Shown here: positions 25,659-34,128 of the stretch, in pieces | Layout of the letters: every line of letters starts with the position of its first letter | How positions within the stretch are numbered: the first letter of the stretch is position 1 | Source: Actinomycetota bacterium | GTDB taxonomy: Bacteria; Actinomycetota; Actinomycetes; Nanopelagicales; Nanopelagicaceae | Direction of reading: 5' to 3' | NCBI GenBank assembly: GCA_026392845.1 | Contig: JAPLBJ010000017.1 | Span: 1-64,000, forward strand | DNA length: 64,000 nucleotides | Position numbers and translations under genes: made by a program | The notes under the pieces: generated by a model | What the model was told of the DNA's origin: nothing | Databases searched by the model: none | What the model saw: the letters and a program-made list of their open reading frames with translations, nothing else

Positions 25659-25744
25659 TGGCGGAGGGCGTGGGATTTGAACCCACGAAACTTTCGTTTG
25701 CCGGTTTTCAAGACCGGTGCACTCGGCCGCTATGCGAGCCCTCC
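25659..25744 (-). tRNA. tRNA-Ser (TGA anticodon)
   Basis: This class II tRNA lies on the minus strand. The acceptor GGAGGGC pairs with GCCCTCC, the anticodon stem CCGGT/ACCGG encloses loop CTTGAAA (anticodon TGA), a long variable arm follows, and the T-arm carries GTGGGTTCAAATCCCAC. CCA is encoded (RC of 25659-25661), unlike the other four tRNAs here. A TTTTTCTTTTTTT tract follows at once and may act as its terminator. The 25595-25792 ORF is a shadow of this gene. Confidence 0.96.
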
Positions 25745-25794
25745 GTGGGAGAGATTACCCGAGAATCACAAGAGTTGAAAATTAAGGATTGAAA

Positions 25795-26607
25795 TTAGGC
25801 AGGAAGATCGAGTAATTCCTCGATGATTATCGCAACACCATCTTCTGTGTGGGGGCGAGCAATTCCTTTTGCATGTTTTGCTCCATCTGGATGACCATCG
25901 GCCATTGCATAAGAGCGACCACACCATTGCAACATTGAAAAATCATTTGGGTTATCGCCAAATGAAACACAATCTTGTGCATCAATTCCGAGTCGGGCTG
26001 CCATCTTCGCAAGTGTGGTGCCTTTTGAAACATCGAGTGCAGAAATTTCCAATAGCGAATCGTGCGGATTTGAATGTGTAACAGTTACTAAACCTTCAAG
26101 TTCTTTTGTTGCAATTGCTAACATCTCATCTGAAGTATGTTCTTGGTTAGAACAACGTGCCAACATTTTGAGCGCAGGGGAACTTATGATTTCTTCAATT
26201 TTATCTACGCCTATATTGTCGATTCCGACATCCCAGCGAGGTACATAAATCTTTTCACGATGAAAATAATTATGTGATTCAACTGCAAAAGATATTTCTG
26301 GAATTGCTTTACGCAATCTCTTCACAGTCTCTAACTGCGCATCTACCGGCATTAGCCATTCTTCTAATACTTTTTCATTCTTAAGGTCATACAACATCGC
26401 ACCGTTTCCACAAATGGCCTTTCCGATTCTAAATGCTGCTTGAATTTCTGGCATCCAGCGCGGAGGGCGTCCCGTTACATAAAAGATTTCAATCCCCATG
26501 GAATGTGCGCGCCTAAATACATCGATGGTGCGTTGAGATATCTCTCCGTAGTGAGCTACAACAGTTCCATCTAGATCTGTAGCAATAAGTTTGGGGCGCT
26601 TATTCAC
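25795..26607 (-). CDS. Cof-type HAD-IIB phosphatase
   Basis: This 270-residue haloacid dehalogenase-like hydrolase has the nucleophile motif [13 protein letters not shown] at the N-terminus (Asp-x-Asp), a motif II Thr in [10 protein letters not shown], Lys in [13 protein letters not shown] and the metal-binding [13 protein letters not shown]. The C2B cap lies between about residues 80 and 190. Such enzymes dephosphorylate sugar phosphates, FMN-type cofactors or pyridoxal phosphate; the substrate cannot be told from sequence. Its ATG overlaps the serS stop by 4 nt, so it is co-translated with serS. This resembles the actinobacterial serS-HAD arrangement. Confidence 0.88.
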   Translation of the reverse strand: MNKRPKLIATDLDGTVVAHYGEISQRTIDVFRRAHSMGIEIFYVTGRPPRWMPEIQAAFRIGKAICGNGAMLYDLKNEKVLEEWLMPVDAQLETVKRLRKAIPEISFAVESHNYFHREKIYVPRWDVGIDNIGVDKIEEIISSPALKMLARCSNQEHTSDEMLAIATKELEGLVTVTHSNPHDSLLEISALDVSKGTTLAKMAARLGIDAQDCVSFGDNPNDFSMLQWCGRSYAMADGHPDGAKHAKGIARPHTEDGVAIIIEELLDLPA

Positions 26608-27866
26608 ACCAACTCAAATCGTTTAGTTCCTAAGAATGGCTGCAGGGCTTGTGGCACATTGACACTTCCATCTGCGTTTTGATGGTTCTCAAGAATCGCA
26701 ACAATCATGCGCGGGATTGCAACAAGTGTTCCATTGAGTGTTGCAACAGCCCTTGTGCCATCGCTATCTTTGAATCGAATGTTTAGCCGACGTGCTTGAA
26801 ACTCTGCGCAGTTAGAAGTGCTTGTTACTTCGCGATATGCCTTCTGCGTAGGAATCCAGGCCTCAATATCAAATTTTCGGTTCGCACTTGAGCCAAGATC
26901 TCCTGATGCAACATCAATGACTCTGTATGGGATTTCCATCGCATTAAGGAAATCTTTTTCCCATTGCAATAAACGCTTATGTTCTTCTAGCGCTTGATCT
27001 GGATGACAGAAAGAAAACATCTCTACTTTGTCGAATTGGTGAACGCGAATAATCCCGCGCGTATCTTTTCCATATGTTCCTGCTTCGCGACGGAAACATG
27101 TTGAATAACCTGCATAACGCAAAGGTAGTTTTTCTACAGGTAGAACTTCGTCCATGTGATACGCGGCGAGTGGAACTTCGCTAGTTCCAACTAAATACAT
27201 TCCATCTTTTTCTAAATGGTAAACATTTTCTGCCGCCTGACCAAGAAAACCCGTACCTTCCATTGCGGGAGGATTTACTAAGACTGGAGGAATTACAGGA
27301 GTAAATCCAGCCTTGACTGCAGATGAAATTGCATAGTTCACTAATGCGAATTCAAGAAGTGCGCCAACACCGGTGAGGTAGTAAGAACGTGAGCCTGAAA
27401 CTTTTGCACCACGCTCTGTATCGATTGCACCCAGTAATTTTCCTAACTCCACATGATCTTTAGGTTCAAAGTCGGTAAATTCGCGAGGTGTGCCAACATG
27501 TTCAAGAATGACAAAATCTTCTTCTTTTCCTATTGGTGCATTCGGATCTAAAAGATTAGAAAGCTGAAGTGCAATTACTTGAGTTTGCGCTTCAAGTTCA
27601 GCTCTTATCGCATCAGCGCTCTTTACTTTATTTGCTAAATCTTTAGCGCTTTCGAGTAATTTTGCTTTTTCATCACCCTTTGCCCCGCCAACCGATTTAG
27701 ATAGCGTGTTTTGCTCTGCTCGCAGTAACTCGAATTCATTGATTGCCGCTCTGCGCTTTTCATCAATTGCGATAACTTGATCGACAAGAGTTACATCTTC
27801 TCCGCGACCTTTTTGTGAAGCGCGAACTACATCAGGATTCTCGCGTAAGAATTTGATGTCGATCAT
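26604..27866 (-). CDS. serS: seryl-tRNA synthetase
   Basis: This 420-residue class II synthetase charges tRNA-Ser. The N-terminal ~100 residues form the antiparallel coiled-coil arm that contacts the long variable arm ([16 protein letters not shown] and following). The catalytic core has motif 2 [20 protein letters not shown] and motif 3 [18 protein letters not shown], with [11 protein letters not shown] binding the serine. The start is [15 protein letters not shown], the usual family N-terminus. It adjoins pheA end to end (stop of pheA at 27867) and overlaps the HAD gene. Two tRNA-Ser genes lie within 9 kb. Confidence 0.96.
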   Translation of the reverse strand: MIDIKFLRENPDVVRASQKGRGEDVTLVDQVIAIDEKRRAAINEFELLRAEQNTLSKSVGGAKGDEKAKLLESAKDLANKVKSADAIRAELEAQTQVIALQLSNLLDPNAPIGKEEDFVILEHVGTPREFTDFEPKDHVELGKLLGAIDTERGAKVSGSRSYYLTGVGALLEFALVNYAISSAVKAGFTPVIPPVLVNPPAMEGTGFLGQAAENVYHLEKDGMYLVGTSEVPLAAYHMDEVLPVEKLPLRYAGYSTCFRREAGTYGKDTRGIIRVHQFDKVEMFSFCHPDQALEEHKRLLQWEKDFLNAMEIPYRVIDVASGDLGSSANRKFDIEAWIPTQKAYREVTSTSNCAEFQARRLNIRFKDSDGTRAVATLNGTLVAIPRMIVAILENHQNADGSVNVPQALQPFLGTKRFELV

Positions 27867-28694
27867 TTATTTGACCTTTTCTCGCGGGTACGAACCTAGG
27901 AATCTAATATCTTCACACTTCTGGCGAAGGCTCGCTACGGCTTCTGCAACTGGTGCATCATTGATATGGCCCTCGACATCAATAATGAAATGGTAATGCC
28001 CGAGTTCGCGTCCAGTAGGGCGACTCTGAATAAAAGTTAGGTTGACTTCGCGCTTTGCAAATTCAGTCAATATTTCTAGCAGCGCACCAACGTGATCGAT
28101 TCCAATAAAGATAGCCATGGAGGTGCGATCGAGTCCGGTTCGCGGCGGGATGGTTCCTGGCTTTGATACCAATACAAATCGAGTAATTGCTCCATCGTTA
28201 TCGCCAATATTGTCAGCGATTATTGTTAGGCCGTAGTGAGCTGCTGCGACAGGGGCCGCGATCGCAGCATCAAATTCTCCGCGTGAAATTGATTCAGCCG
28301 CTGCCGCTGTTGAAGCTGTTGGAATAATTTCAGCATTTGGGTAATTCAATGCGACATATGTACGACACTGCGCTTCGGCATGCGGGTGTGTGGCAATTCT
28401 TTTTATATCTGTTGTGCCATGTTTTACCATCAAAGCGAAAGAGACGGGCAAAGTCACTTCAGCAACAATTGTGAGTGCTTCACCGGTTGCAAGTTCATCG
28501 AGTGTGCGGGCTACAACACCCTCTACGGAATTCTCAATTGGGACTAAGGCAAAGTGTGCATTTCCCTCGCGTACTGAATTGAGAGCAGCTGTCACATTTG
28601 CATATGGCTTGAGTGAATCATTTGCAGAAGTGATCTTTTTTAGTGCCGCCTCAGTAAAGGTGCCCTTTGGTCCTAAGTATCCGTATGTTCCCAC
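27867..28694 (-). CDS. pheA: prephenate dehydratase
   Basis: This 275-residue monofunctional enzyme converts prephenate to phenylpyruvate for phenylalanine synthesis. The periplasmic-binding-like catalytic domain (about 1-180) starts YGYLGPKGTFTEAALKK and includes the catalytic Thr-Arg-Phe in DGAITRFVLVSK and IPIENSVEGVV-like VPIENSVEGVVART. The C-terminal ACT domain (about 195-270) with FIQSRPTGRELGHYHFIID contains the ESRP-like site where phenylalanine inhibits. There is no chorismate mutase domain. The gene sits between GDPD and serS on the same strand, with gaps of 0-3 bp. Confidence 0.95.
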   Translation of the reverse strand: MGTYGYLGPKGTFTEAALKKITSANDSLKPYANVTAALNSVREGNAHFALVPIENSVEGVVARTLDELATGEALTIVAEVTLPVSFALMVKHGTTDIKRIATHPHAEAQCRTYVALNYPNAEIIPTASTAAAAESISRGEFDAAIAAPVAAAHYGLTIIADNIGDNDGAITRFVLVSKPGTIPPRTGLDRTSMAIFIGIDHVGALLEILTEFAKREVNLTFIQSRPTGRELGHYHFIIDVEGHINDAPVAEAVASLRQKCEDIRFLGSYPREKVK

Positions 28695-28697
28695 CGA

Positions 28698-29375
28698 CTA
28701 ATGATACCCGAGTACATCACGTGCACGTGACGGGGTATTTGTAATTAGAACTTTGACCTTATTGCGCTCACAAAATTGCATATCTTCATCTTTATCGACA
28801 GTCCAGACAAATAAATCACGAGTTTCGCTCAAATATGTTGAATCTTCTCTCAACATTTGAATACTTGGTCCTAAATTCTTTGCTGATGAAAAGCGACGCA
28901 TTAATCGTGAATGGCTTGGGTGCAGAAGAGCCACAGTTTTCTGTTCTGGTGCTAATTTCTTAATCCGTTCGATTGCTAACCAAGAAAATGACATTATCGA
29001 TATTTCTTCGTTATGAATTTCTTGATTCAATAAAGTGAGCACACTCTCTTCGATCTTGTTTGCCGTTGGCACCGGATGTTTTGTCTCTATCGCTACTTCT
29101 TTTTTATTATCTCTAGCGAGGACAAGTAGTTCTTCGAGTGTGAGTATCTCTGGGTATTCCCTGCGAATCTGTGCGTACTTCATCTCTGCGATTCGCCCTG
29201 AAACACCAGCACATCGCTGGAGGTCGGCATCGTGCCAGAGCAGAGCCACATTATCTTTTGATAAACGGACATCGCATTCGAATCCATCCACGCCTTGAGC
29301 GATAGCGCCGTTATAAGCGCGCAATGTGTGCTCAGGAAAATCCTTCGAGGCTCCGCGGTGGGCGTAGATTTTCAT
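28698..29375 (-). CDS. glycerophosphodiester phosphodiesterase
   Basis: This 225-residue GDPD-family enzyme hydrolyses glycerophosphodiesters to glycerol 3-phosphate and an alcohol. It has YAHRGASKDFPEHTLRAY at the start (catalytic His-Arg and Glu), GVDGFECDVRLSKD for metal binding, LLWHDADLQRCAGVSG with the second His, and KEVAIETKHP. The ORF track extends 52 residues upstream to 29531. That stretch overlaps the divergent pstP gene and lacks family similarity, so I start at ATG 29375 (MKIYAHRG). No signal peptide is present, so it acts in the cytoplasm. Confidence 0.9.
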   Translation of the reverse strand: MKIYAHRGASKDFPEHTLRAYNGAIAQGVDGFECDVRLSKDNVALLWHDADLQRCAGVSGRIAEMKYAQIRREYPEILTLEELLVLARDNKKEVAIETKHPVPTANKIEESVLTLLNQEIHNEEISIMSFSWLAIERIKKLAPEQKTVALLHPSHSRLMRRFSSAKNLGPSIQMLREDSTYLSETRDLFVWTVDKDEDMQFCERNKVKVLITNTPSRARDVLGYH

Positions 29376-29406
29376 ATGCAAGATTAGCACCGTTAGGCTT
29401 ACGTCT

Positions 29407-30192
29407 ATGAGTAGCAAAGGTGCGCAATACTTTTTTGAAAGTTCCGCGCGCTCTGTTCTCGGTTTGGTTCGTGAAGGTAATGAAGATTCAGGATTTACTT
29501 CCGCAAAGTTGATTGCTGTTGCCGATGGCATGGGGGGTCATGCGGGTGGAGAAGTTGCTTCGCGCATTGCAATAAAGACTTTGGCATCACTGACTCCAGT
29601 TTTATCGAATCCTGAAATTGATTCAGACTCAATCGAAGATCTTCTGCAGAATTCTTTACACACTATTGATAATGAAATTGGCGAACATGCACGCGAAGCA
29701 ATAGAAGTACGTGGAATGGGTACAACCCTTACCGCCTTATTGCTTTACGGGGCAAAGATTGCACTTTTACATGTCGGTGATTCACGCGCCTACCGCTTAC
29801 GTGGAAATGATTTAGAACAACTAAGTTGTGATCACACCGTTATGCAGGAACTGCTCGATCAAGGAGCTATTACTCCTGCTGATATTCGTGATCATCCGCA
29901 ACGTTCCGTACTCACACAGGCCCTTATGGGCGATGGCAATGTAACACCAGTTTTGCAAATTTTTGATGTAAAGGCAGAGGATCGCTTTATTGTATGTAGT
30001 GACGGTTTATCTAGTGTGCTCAGTGATAAAGAGATGAAAGCATTGTTGAAAAAGAAAACTGCAGACGAATCAATTACTGCACTCATTGACGCCACTTATA
30101 TCAACGGGGCACCTGACAATATTTCTATAATCATTGCCGATGTAGTTGCTTCAAGTGAAGTATCAACGCACTTTATTGGGGCTGCGCAATGA
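29407..30192 (+). CDS. pstP: PP2C-family Ser/Thr phosphatase PstP
   Basis: This 261-residue metal-dependent phosphatase reverses PknB phosphorylation. Motifs are VREGNEDSGF (metal Asp), VADGMGGHAGGEVASR (38-53), LLHVGDSRAYRLR, QALMGDG and APDNISIIIADVV. Mycobacterial PstP has in addition a juxtamembrane linker, a membrane helix and an extracellular tail; here the protein ends right after the catalytic domain, so it should be cytosolic. It overlaps pknB by 4 nt. Its start is 31 bp from the divergent GDPD start, leaving very little room for a promoter. Confidence 0.93.
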   Translation: MSSKGAQYFFESSARSVLGLVREGNEDSGFTSAKLIAVADGMGGHAGGEVASRIAIKTLASLTPVLSNPEIDSDSIEDLLQNSLHTIDNEIGEHAREAIEVRGMGTTLTALLLYGAKIALLHVGDSRAYRLRGNDLEQLSCDHTVMQELLDQGAITPADIRDHPQRSVLTQALMGDGNVTPVLQIFDVKAEDRFIVCSDGLSSVLSDKEMKALLKKKTADESITALIDATYINGAPDNISIIIADVVASSEVSTHFIGAAQ

Positions 30193-31736
30193 TGAATCTA
30201 ACGTTGGGCGGCCGCTACGTTCTGGGCGAAATGATTGGCACTGGCGGAATGGCTGATGTTTACAGAGCCCATGATCAACGCCTTGCTCGCGAGGTAGCTG
30301 TAAAAGTATTGCGTAGCGATCTTGCGCGCGATCCTTCCTTTGTCGCTCGTTTTCGCAAAGAAGCATTTGCAGCAGCCGGTCTCAACCATCCTGGAATCGT
30401 GGCTGTTTATGACTCGGGTGAAGAACCTGCGCCATACATTGTTATGGAATTAGTCTCTGGACACACATTGCGCGACCTCATTCATCGTGGCGAACGAATT
30501 CCTCTTGCTCGCGCGCTAGAAATTGGCGAAGGAGTTCTTGCAGCGTTGGAATATTCACACGAGCGCGGAATTGTGCATCGAGATATAAAGCCTGCAAACA
30601 TCATGATTACCGATCAAGGTGATGTAAAGGTTATGGATTTTGGTATTGCTCGCGCTCTCGATGATTTAGGTGCAACTCTTACAAGTACCTGGAACATTGT
30701 CGGAACTGCTCAGTATTTATCTCCCGAGCAAGCGCTAGGTGAAATCGCCGATGCACGTAGCGATATTTACTCAACTGGTTGTTTGCTTTACGAAGTTCTA
30801 ACAGGGCAACCACCTTTTACTGGTGATACACCTGTCTCTATCGCATACCAACATGTTTCAGGAGAATTAGCGCTGCCAAGCAAAATTGAACCAACGCTGC
30901 CTGAGGGAATCGACATACTTTTATCTGTAGCGCTAGCTAAAAAAGCAGAAGATAGGTACCAATCTGCAGGGCTAATGCTTGATGATTTATTCAAAATACA
31001 TTCTGGTGAAACCGTCACAACAAAGATGGTGAAAAAACCAATAAACCGCCGCACACTATTTAGTGTAATTGGCGCTTCAATTCTAATCTTGGCAGTTGCC
31101 GGTGCTGGTTTATTTGCTTCACGCCCAGGTGAGCCCTCCGTCGGTAATGAAATCCCAAATGTTGTTGGTCTCACAGAGGTTGCTGCACGCGCATTGCTCT
31201 CTGATTATGTTGTTACCGTCACCAGAGCGCACGATTCTCGTATCCCGAAAGATCGAGTCGCTAGCCAAATTCCTTTAGCAACAACACGTGTGAAATCTGG
31301 ATCTGGTGTTGTGCTCACAATTTCTGATGGCCCTGGTGATTCTGTTGTTCCTACAAATCTAGTTGGGTTATCACTACAAGATGCACGCGCATCACTTTCG
31401 GCTGCAGGTTTAGTTGTCTCACTCACTGAGGCCATTCCATCCGATGAGGCTCAAGGAACTGTTTTGAAAGTTACACCCGAGCCAGGGTCAACAATTACTG
31501 CCGGCAGCGGTGTTGTATTGCAGATTGCAAGTGGTGAGGTTGAAGTTCCTAATCTCATTGGTATTGATGGCATACAAGCTAAGACTCTTCTGGTTCAAGC
31601 TGGTTTCCTTATCAATGAATTAGAGGCGAGCGATCCTGATCAACCAACTGGTGTTGTAATTCGTCAAGCACCTGATGGTGGAACAACTCAAACAATCGGC
31701 AAATCTGTAACAATTACAATAAATAAAACTCCGTAA
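30189..31736 (+). CDS. pknB: PASTA-domain Ser/Thr kinase PknB
   Basis: This 515-residue membrane kinase senses peptidoglycan or lipid II and controls growth and division. The kinase domain (about 1-265) has GTGGMADVYRAHD, the ATP Lys in REVAVKVLRSD, the catalytic loop IVHRDIKPANIM and VMDFGIARA. A Lys-Pro juxtamembrane segment leads to a membrane helix (about 291-312, LFSVIGASILILAVAGAGLF). Three extracellular PASTA repeats follow (starting near IPNVVGLTE, PTNLVGLSL and VPNLIGIDG); Mycobacterium has four. It pairs with pstP through an ATGA overlap and is convergent with pabA. Confidence 0.95.
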   Translation: MMNLTLGGRYVLGEMIGTGGMADVYRAHDQRLAREVAVKVLRSDLARDPSFVARFRKEAFAAAGLNHPGIVAVYDSGEEPAPYIVMELVSGHTLRDLIHRGERIPLARALEIGEGVLAALEYSHERGIVHRDIKPANIMITDQGDVKVMDFGIARALDDLGATLTSTWNIVGTAQYLSPEQALGEIADARSDIYSTGCLLYEVLTGQPPFTGDTPVSIAYQHVSGELALPSKIEPTLPEGIDILLSVALAKKAEDRYQSAGLMLDDLFKIHSGETVTTKMVKKPINRRTLFSVIGASILILAVAGAGLFASRPGEPSVGNEIPNVVGLTEVAARALLSDYVVTVTRAHDSRIPKDRVASQIPLATTRVKSGSGVVLTISDGPGDSVVPTNLVGLSLQDARASLSAAGLVVSLTEAIPSDEAQGTVLKVTPEPGSTITAGSGVVLQIASGEVEVPNLIGIDGIQAKTLLVQAGFLINELEASDPDQPTGVVIRQAPDGGTTQTIGKSVTITINKTP

Positions 31737-32366
31737 TTATTTTTTGCCGACAACTGGTGATAGACCTACAGCTTTACTTTGTGCATCTTTGTCGCCACAT
31801 TGAGTGAGCCAATTCGCAAGCATCTGATGTCCGTGCTCTGTCAATACAGATTCTGGATGGAACTGCACGCCTTCGATTGGAATTTTTGTATGTCGCATCG
31901 ACATGATAATTCCTGAATCTGTTGAACCAGTAATCTCAATTTCTGGCGGGACGGTATCTCGTTCAACGGCAAGTGAGTGATATCGAGTTGCCGTAAATGG
32001 AGATGGGAGATTAACTAAAACGCCACCGCCTTGGTGATTTACTTGAGATGTTTTTCCATGAAGTAATTCTGGCGCGCGCGAAACTGTTGCACCAAATGCA
32101 ACACCAATTGCTTGGTGTCCAAGGCAAACACCGAAGAGTGGAATATTATTTTCTGCGCAGTATGTGATCATCGCTATTGAAACTCCTGCGCGCTCTGGCG
32201 TTCCGGGTCCAGGAGAAATAAGAACTCCGTCGTAATTTTTAGCCTCACTCGCCTCTACTTCGTCATTTCTTACAACAGTGCACTGCGCGCCAAGTTGGGC
32301 AAGGTATTGCACAAGGTTGTAGACAAAGGAGTCATAGTTATCGACTACAAGGATTTTGGTCGCCAC
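31737..32366 (-). CDS. pabA: glutamine amidotransferase of anthranilate/aminodeoxychorismate synthase
   Basis: This 209-residue class I glutamine amidotransferase supplies ammonia to TrpE or PabB. The nucleophile Cys lies in LFGVCLGHQAIGVAFG, the His-Glu pair in GVQFHPESVLTEHG, and VDNYDSFVYNLVQYLAQLG opens the protein. Actinobacterial genomes carry this gene next to pknB, as here (the Rv0013 position). The synthase partner is not in the window, so whether it serves folate, tryptophan or both cannot be told. It is convergent with pknB with no gap. Confidence 0.93.
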   Translation of the reverse strand: MATKILVVDNYDSFVYNLVQYLAQLGAQCTVVRNDEVEASEAKNYDGVLISPGPGTPERAGVSIAMITYCAENNIPLFGVCLGHQAIGVAFGATVSRAPELLHGKTSQVNHQGGGVLVNLPSPFTATRYHSLAVERDTVPPEIEITGSTDSGIIMSMRHTKIPIEGVQFHPESVLTEHGHQMLANWLTQCGDKDAQSKAVGLSPVVGKK

Positions 32367-32440
32367 GCGCTAATTCTCTCCTATTGCTCGGGCTCTCACT
32401 ATCCTTTTCATTTCTAGGCAAACTGGTGTAACTTCGCCTT

Positions 32441-32707
32441 ATGCCAAAGTCTAAATTGCGTAAAAAGGTTGTTGAACAGCGTACCCATGAGCAAGAAGAG
32501 GTCGTTCACGCTCCACAAGGCCCACTTGAGAGCCCTGCCTGGCTTGCTCCAACAATGGTGACTGCATTTTTGATCGGTCTTCTCTGGATTGTGACTTTCT
32601 ATGTCACTCAGACTCGTTTTCCAATCCCAGGTATTGGTGCATGGAACATGATCGTCGGATTCTCATTTATTGGCGTGGGATTCTCCCTCGCTACGAAATG
32701 GCGCTAA
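32441..32707 (+). CDS. crgA: cell division protein CrgA
   Basis: This 88-residue actinobacterial septation protein has a basic, charged N-terminus (MPKSKLRKKVVEQRTHEQEE) and two membrane helices (about 33-52 and 64-83, with GAWNMIVGFSFIGVGFSLAT). CrgA links FtsZ, PBPs and other divisome proteins. The family signature NP/AW-type segment before helix 1 (LESPAWLAPTM) is present. Its position between pabA and a rhomboid/ppiA pair follows the actinobacterial gene order. It ends 50 bp from the convergent rhomboid gene. Confidence 0.93.
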   Translation: MPKSKLRKKVVEQRTHEQEEVVHAPQGPLESPAWLAPTMVTAFLIGLLWIVTFYVTQTRFPIPGIGAWNMIVGFSFIGVGFSLATKWR

Positions 32708-32757
32708 TTACACGCATGTAATTCTCCACACGGTGGATAACTTCTGTGGATAAAGTT

Positions 32758-33312
32758 TTACCGTTTTTGACGAAGCAAGAGTGTTGAAGCGATTGCTCCC
32801 CCGATAAGTCCACCCAGATGTGCACGCCAATCAACGCCACCCAATGCAAATCCAAATGCGAAGTTAATTCCAACTATGACTGCAATAGATCGAATATCTG
32901 CGCCAATTTTTCGTCCAACAACTGCCATTGCGCCGAAGAGTCCAAAGACTGCCCCGGATGCACCTACGGATGGTTGGTTGGCGGCTGCTAAGTAATTCGA
33001 TAAGAGCGATCCACTAACTAGTGAGATGAAAAATATTATCAAAAATCTTTCTTTTCCAAATGCAGCTTCAATTGGATTTCCTAAAACCGTCAGTGCATAC
33101 ATATTAAATCCAAGGTGAAAAATTCCTCCGTGTGTGAGGGCAACTGTTAGTAATCGATACCACTCACCACGGGCAGTTCCATGAATTTGTCCATCATTGA
33201 GAATTGCTTCTTTGATGAGAAATAATTGTTGTTCTAAATTTGGAACAAGTAATTGCACTAAGTAGGCAGCACAAATAATTGTGATGAGTGTGAGAGTTGC
33301 AGAACGCTTCAT
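32758..33312 (-). CDS. rhomboid-family intramembrane serine protease
   Basis: This 184-residue six-helix membrane protease has the catalytic Ser in VGASGAVFGLFGAM and the catalytic His in DWRAHLGGLIGGAIA. The N-terminal helix is followed by GEWYRLLTVALTHGGIFHLGFNMYAL, the loop typical of rhomboids. The core six-helix form has no extra domains. It lies directly after ppiA on the same strand (15-bp gap). In Mycobacterium a rhomboid also neighbours this ppiA/crgA region. Substrates are unknown. Confidence 0.92.
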   Translation of the reverse strand: MKRSATLTLITIICAAYLVQLLVPNLEQQLFLIKEAILNDGQIHGTARGEWYRLLTVALTHGGIFHLGFNMYALTVLGNPIEAAFGKERFLIIFFISLVSGSLLSNYLAAANQPSVGASGAVFGLFGAMAVVGRKIGADIRSIAVIVGINFAFGFALGGVDWRAHLGGLIGGAIASTLLLRQKR

Positions 33313-33326
33313 CAGCGCGATTTAGA

Positions 33327-33842
33327 TTATTTGATGCTAACGCTATTGATTGTAATTGGCGTTGATGGCCGATCTTGAGGTCCTGTCTTTGCTTTACCAA
33401 TAGCGTCAACTACAGCCTGGCTAGCAGAATCCTTTACTTCGCCAAAAATACTGTGCTTGCGATTCAACCACGTCGTTGGCGCAACAGTGATAAAGAATTG
33501 TGAACCATTTGTTCCTGGTCCTGAATTCGCCATTGCAAGAATGTATGGGCGATCAAAAGTTAGTTCTCCGTGAAATTCATCTGCAAACTTGTAACCTGGT
33601 CCACCGGTTCCTTGACCAAGTGGATCTCCACCTTGAATCATGAAGCCATCGATAACGCGGTGAAATACTGTGCCGTCATACAAATTTGCATTTGATTTTT
33701 CGCCAGTGCGTGGATCTACCCATTCGCGAGCGCCTGTTGCGAGTTCAACAAAGTTTGCAACTGTCTTTGGCGCATGGTTTGGGAAAAGTTCAATAACAAT
33801 GTCACCCATTGAAGTGTGGAGAGTTGCAGTATTTGTTGACAT
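33327..33842 (-). CDS. ppiA: cyclophilin-type peptidyl-prolyl isomerase
   Basis: This 171-residue cyclophilin speeds proline isomerisation during protein folding. It has [21 protein letters not shown] with the catalytic Arg, [22 protein letters not shown] with the Phe, Trp and His of the active site, and [10 protein letters not shown]. No signal peptide is present, so it is cytosolic. The gene lies between tRNA-Ala and the rhomboid gene, as in most actinobacterial origins. Confidence 0.95.
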   Translation of the reverse strand: MSTNTATLHTSMGDIVIELFPNHAPKTVANFVELATGAREWVDPRTGEKSNANLYDGTVFHRVIDGFMIQGGDPLGQGTGGPGYKFADEFHGELTFDRPYILAMANSGPGTNGSQFFITVAPTTWLNRKHSIFGEVKDSASQAVVDAIGKAKTGPQDRPSTPITINSVSIK

Positions 33843-33891
33843 AAATGAACCGCTTTCTTTTGATTAGTTTTATATATCGTCGACGTACTTG

Positions 33892-33964
33892 TGGAGACCA
33901 GGGGAATCGAACCCCTAACCCCTGCCTTGCAAAGGCAGTGCTCTACCAATTGAGCTAGGTCCCC
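33892..33964 (-). tRNA. tRNA-Ala (TGC anticodon)
   Basis: This is a 73-nt cloverleaf on the minus strand. The acceptor GGGGACC pairs with GGTCTCC (one G-T pair), the anticodon stem CTGCC/GGCAG encloses loop TTTGCAA (anticodon TGC), and the T-arm is TAGGGGTTCGATTCCCCT. CCA is not encoded. It lies 13 bp after tRNA-Ile, so both probably come from one precursor. Confidence 0.97.
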
Positions 33965-33977
33965 GTGTTGAGCGGGG

Positions 33978-34052
33978 TGGGCCTAGATGGACTCGAACCA
34001 TCGACCTCTTCCTTATCAGGGAAGCGCTCTAACCAGGCTGAGCTATAGGCCC
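33978..34052 (-). tRNA. tRNA-Ile (GAT anticodon)
   Basis: This is a 75-nt cloverleaf on the minus strand. The acceptor GGGCCTA pairs with TAGGCCC, the anticodon stem CTTCC/GGAAG encloses loop CTGATAA (anticodon GAT), and the T-arm is GATGGTTCGAGTCCATC. It follows gyrA by 76 bp. The tRNA-Ile/tRNA-Ala pair behind gyrA is a conserved actinobacterial origin feature; the DUF3566 membrane protein gene often found between gyrA and tRNA-Ile is absent. Confidence 0.97.
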
Positions 34053-34128
34053 GCAATTGCGTTAGACGCAATCACAGAAGCGCAAGGTTACCTTGAACTT
34101 TGCGTGAGCCCAAACTCAGGCTCTTACC

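Noticed and set aside
25595-25792. 65-residue ORF with GVGFEPTKLSF
   Set aside because: It is the read-through of the complement of tRNA-Ser(TGA).
29376-29531. N-terminal extension of the glycerophosphodiesterase
   Set aside because: It overlaps the divergent pstP start, and the catalytic HRG motif should be close to the N-terminus, as it is from ATG 29375.
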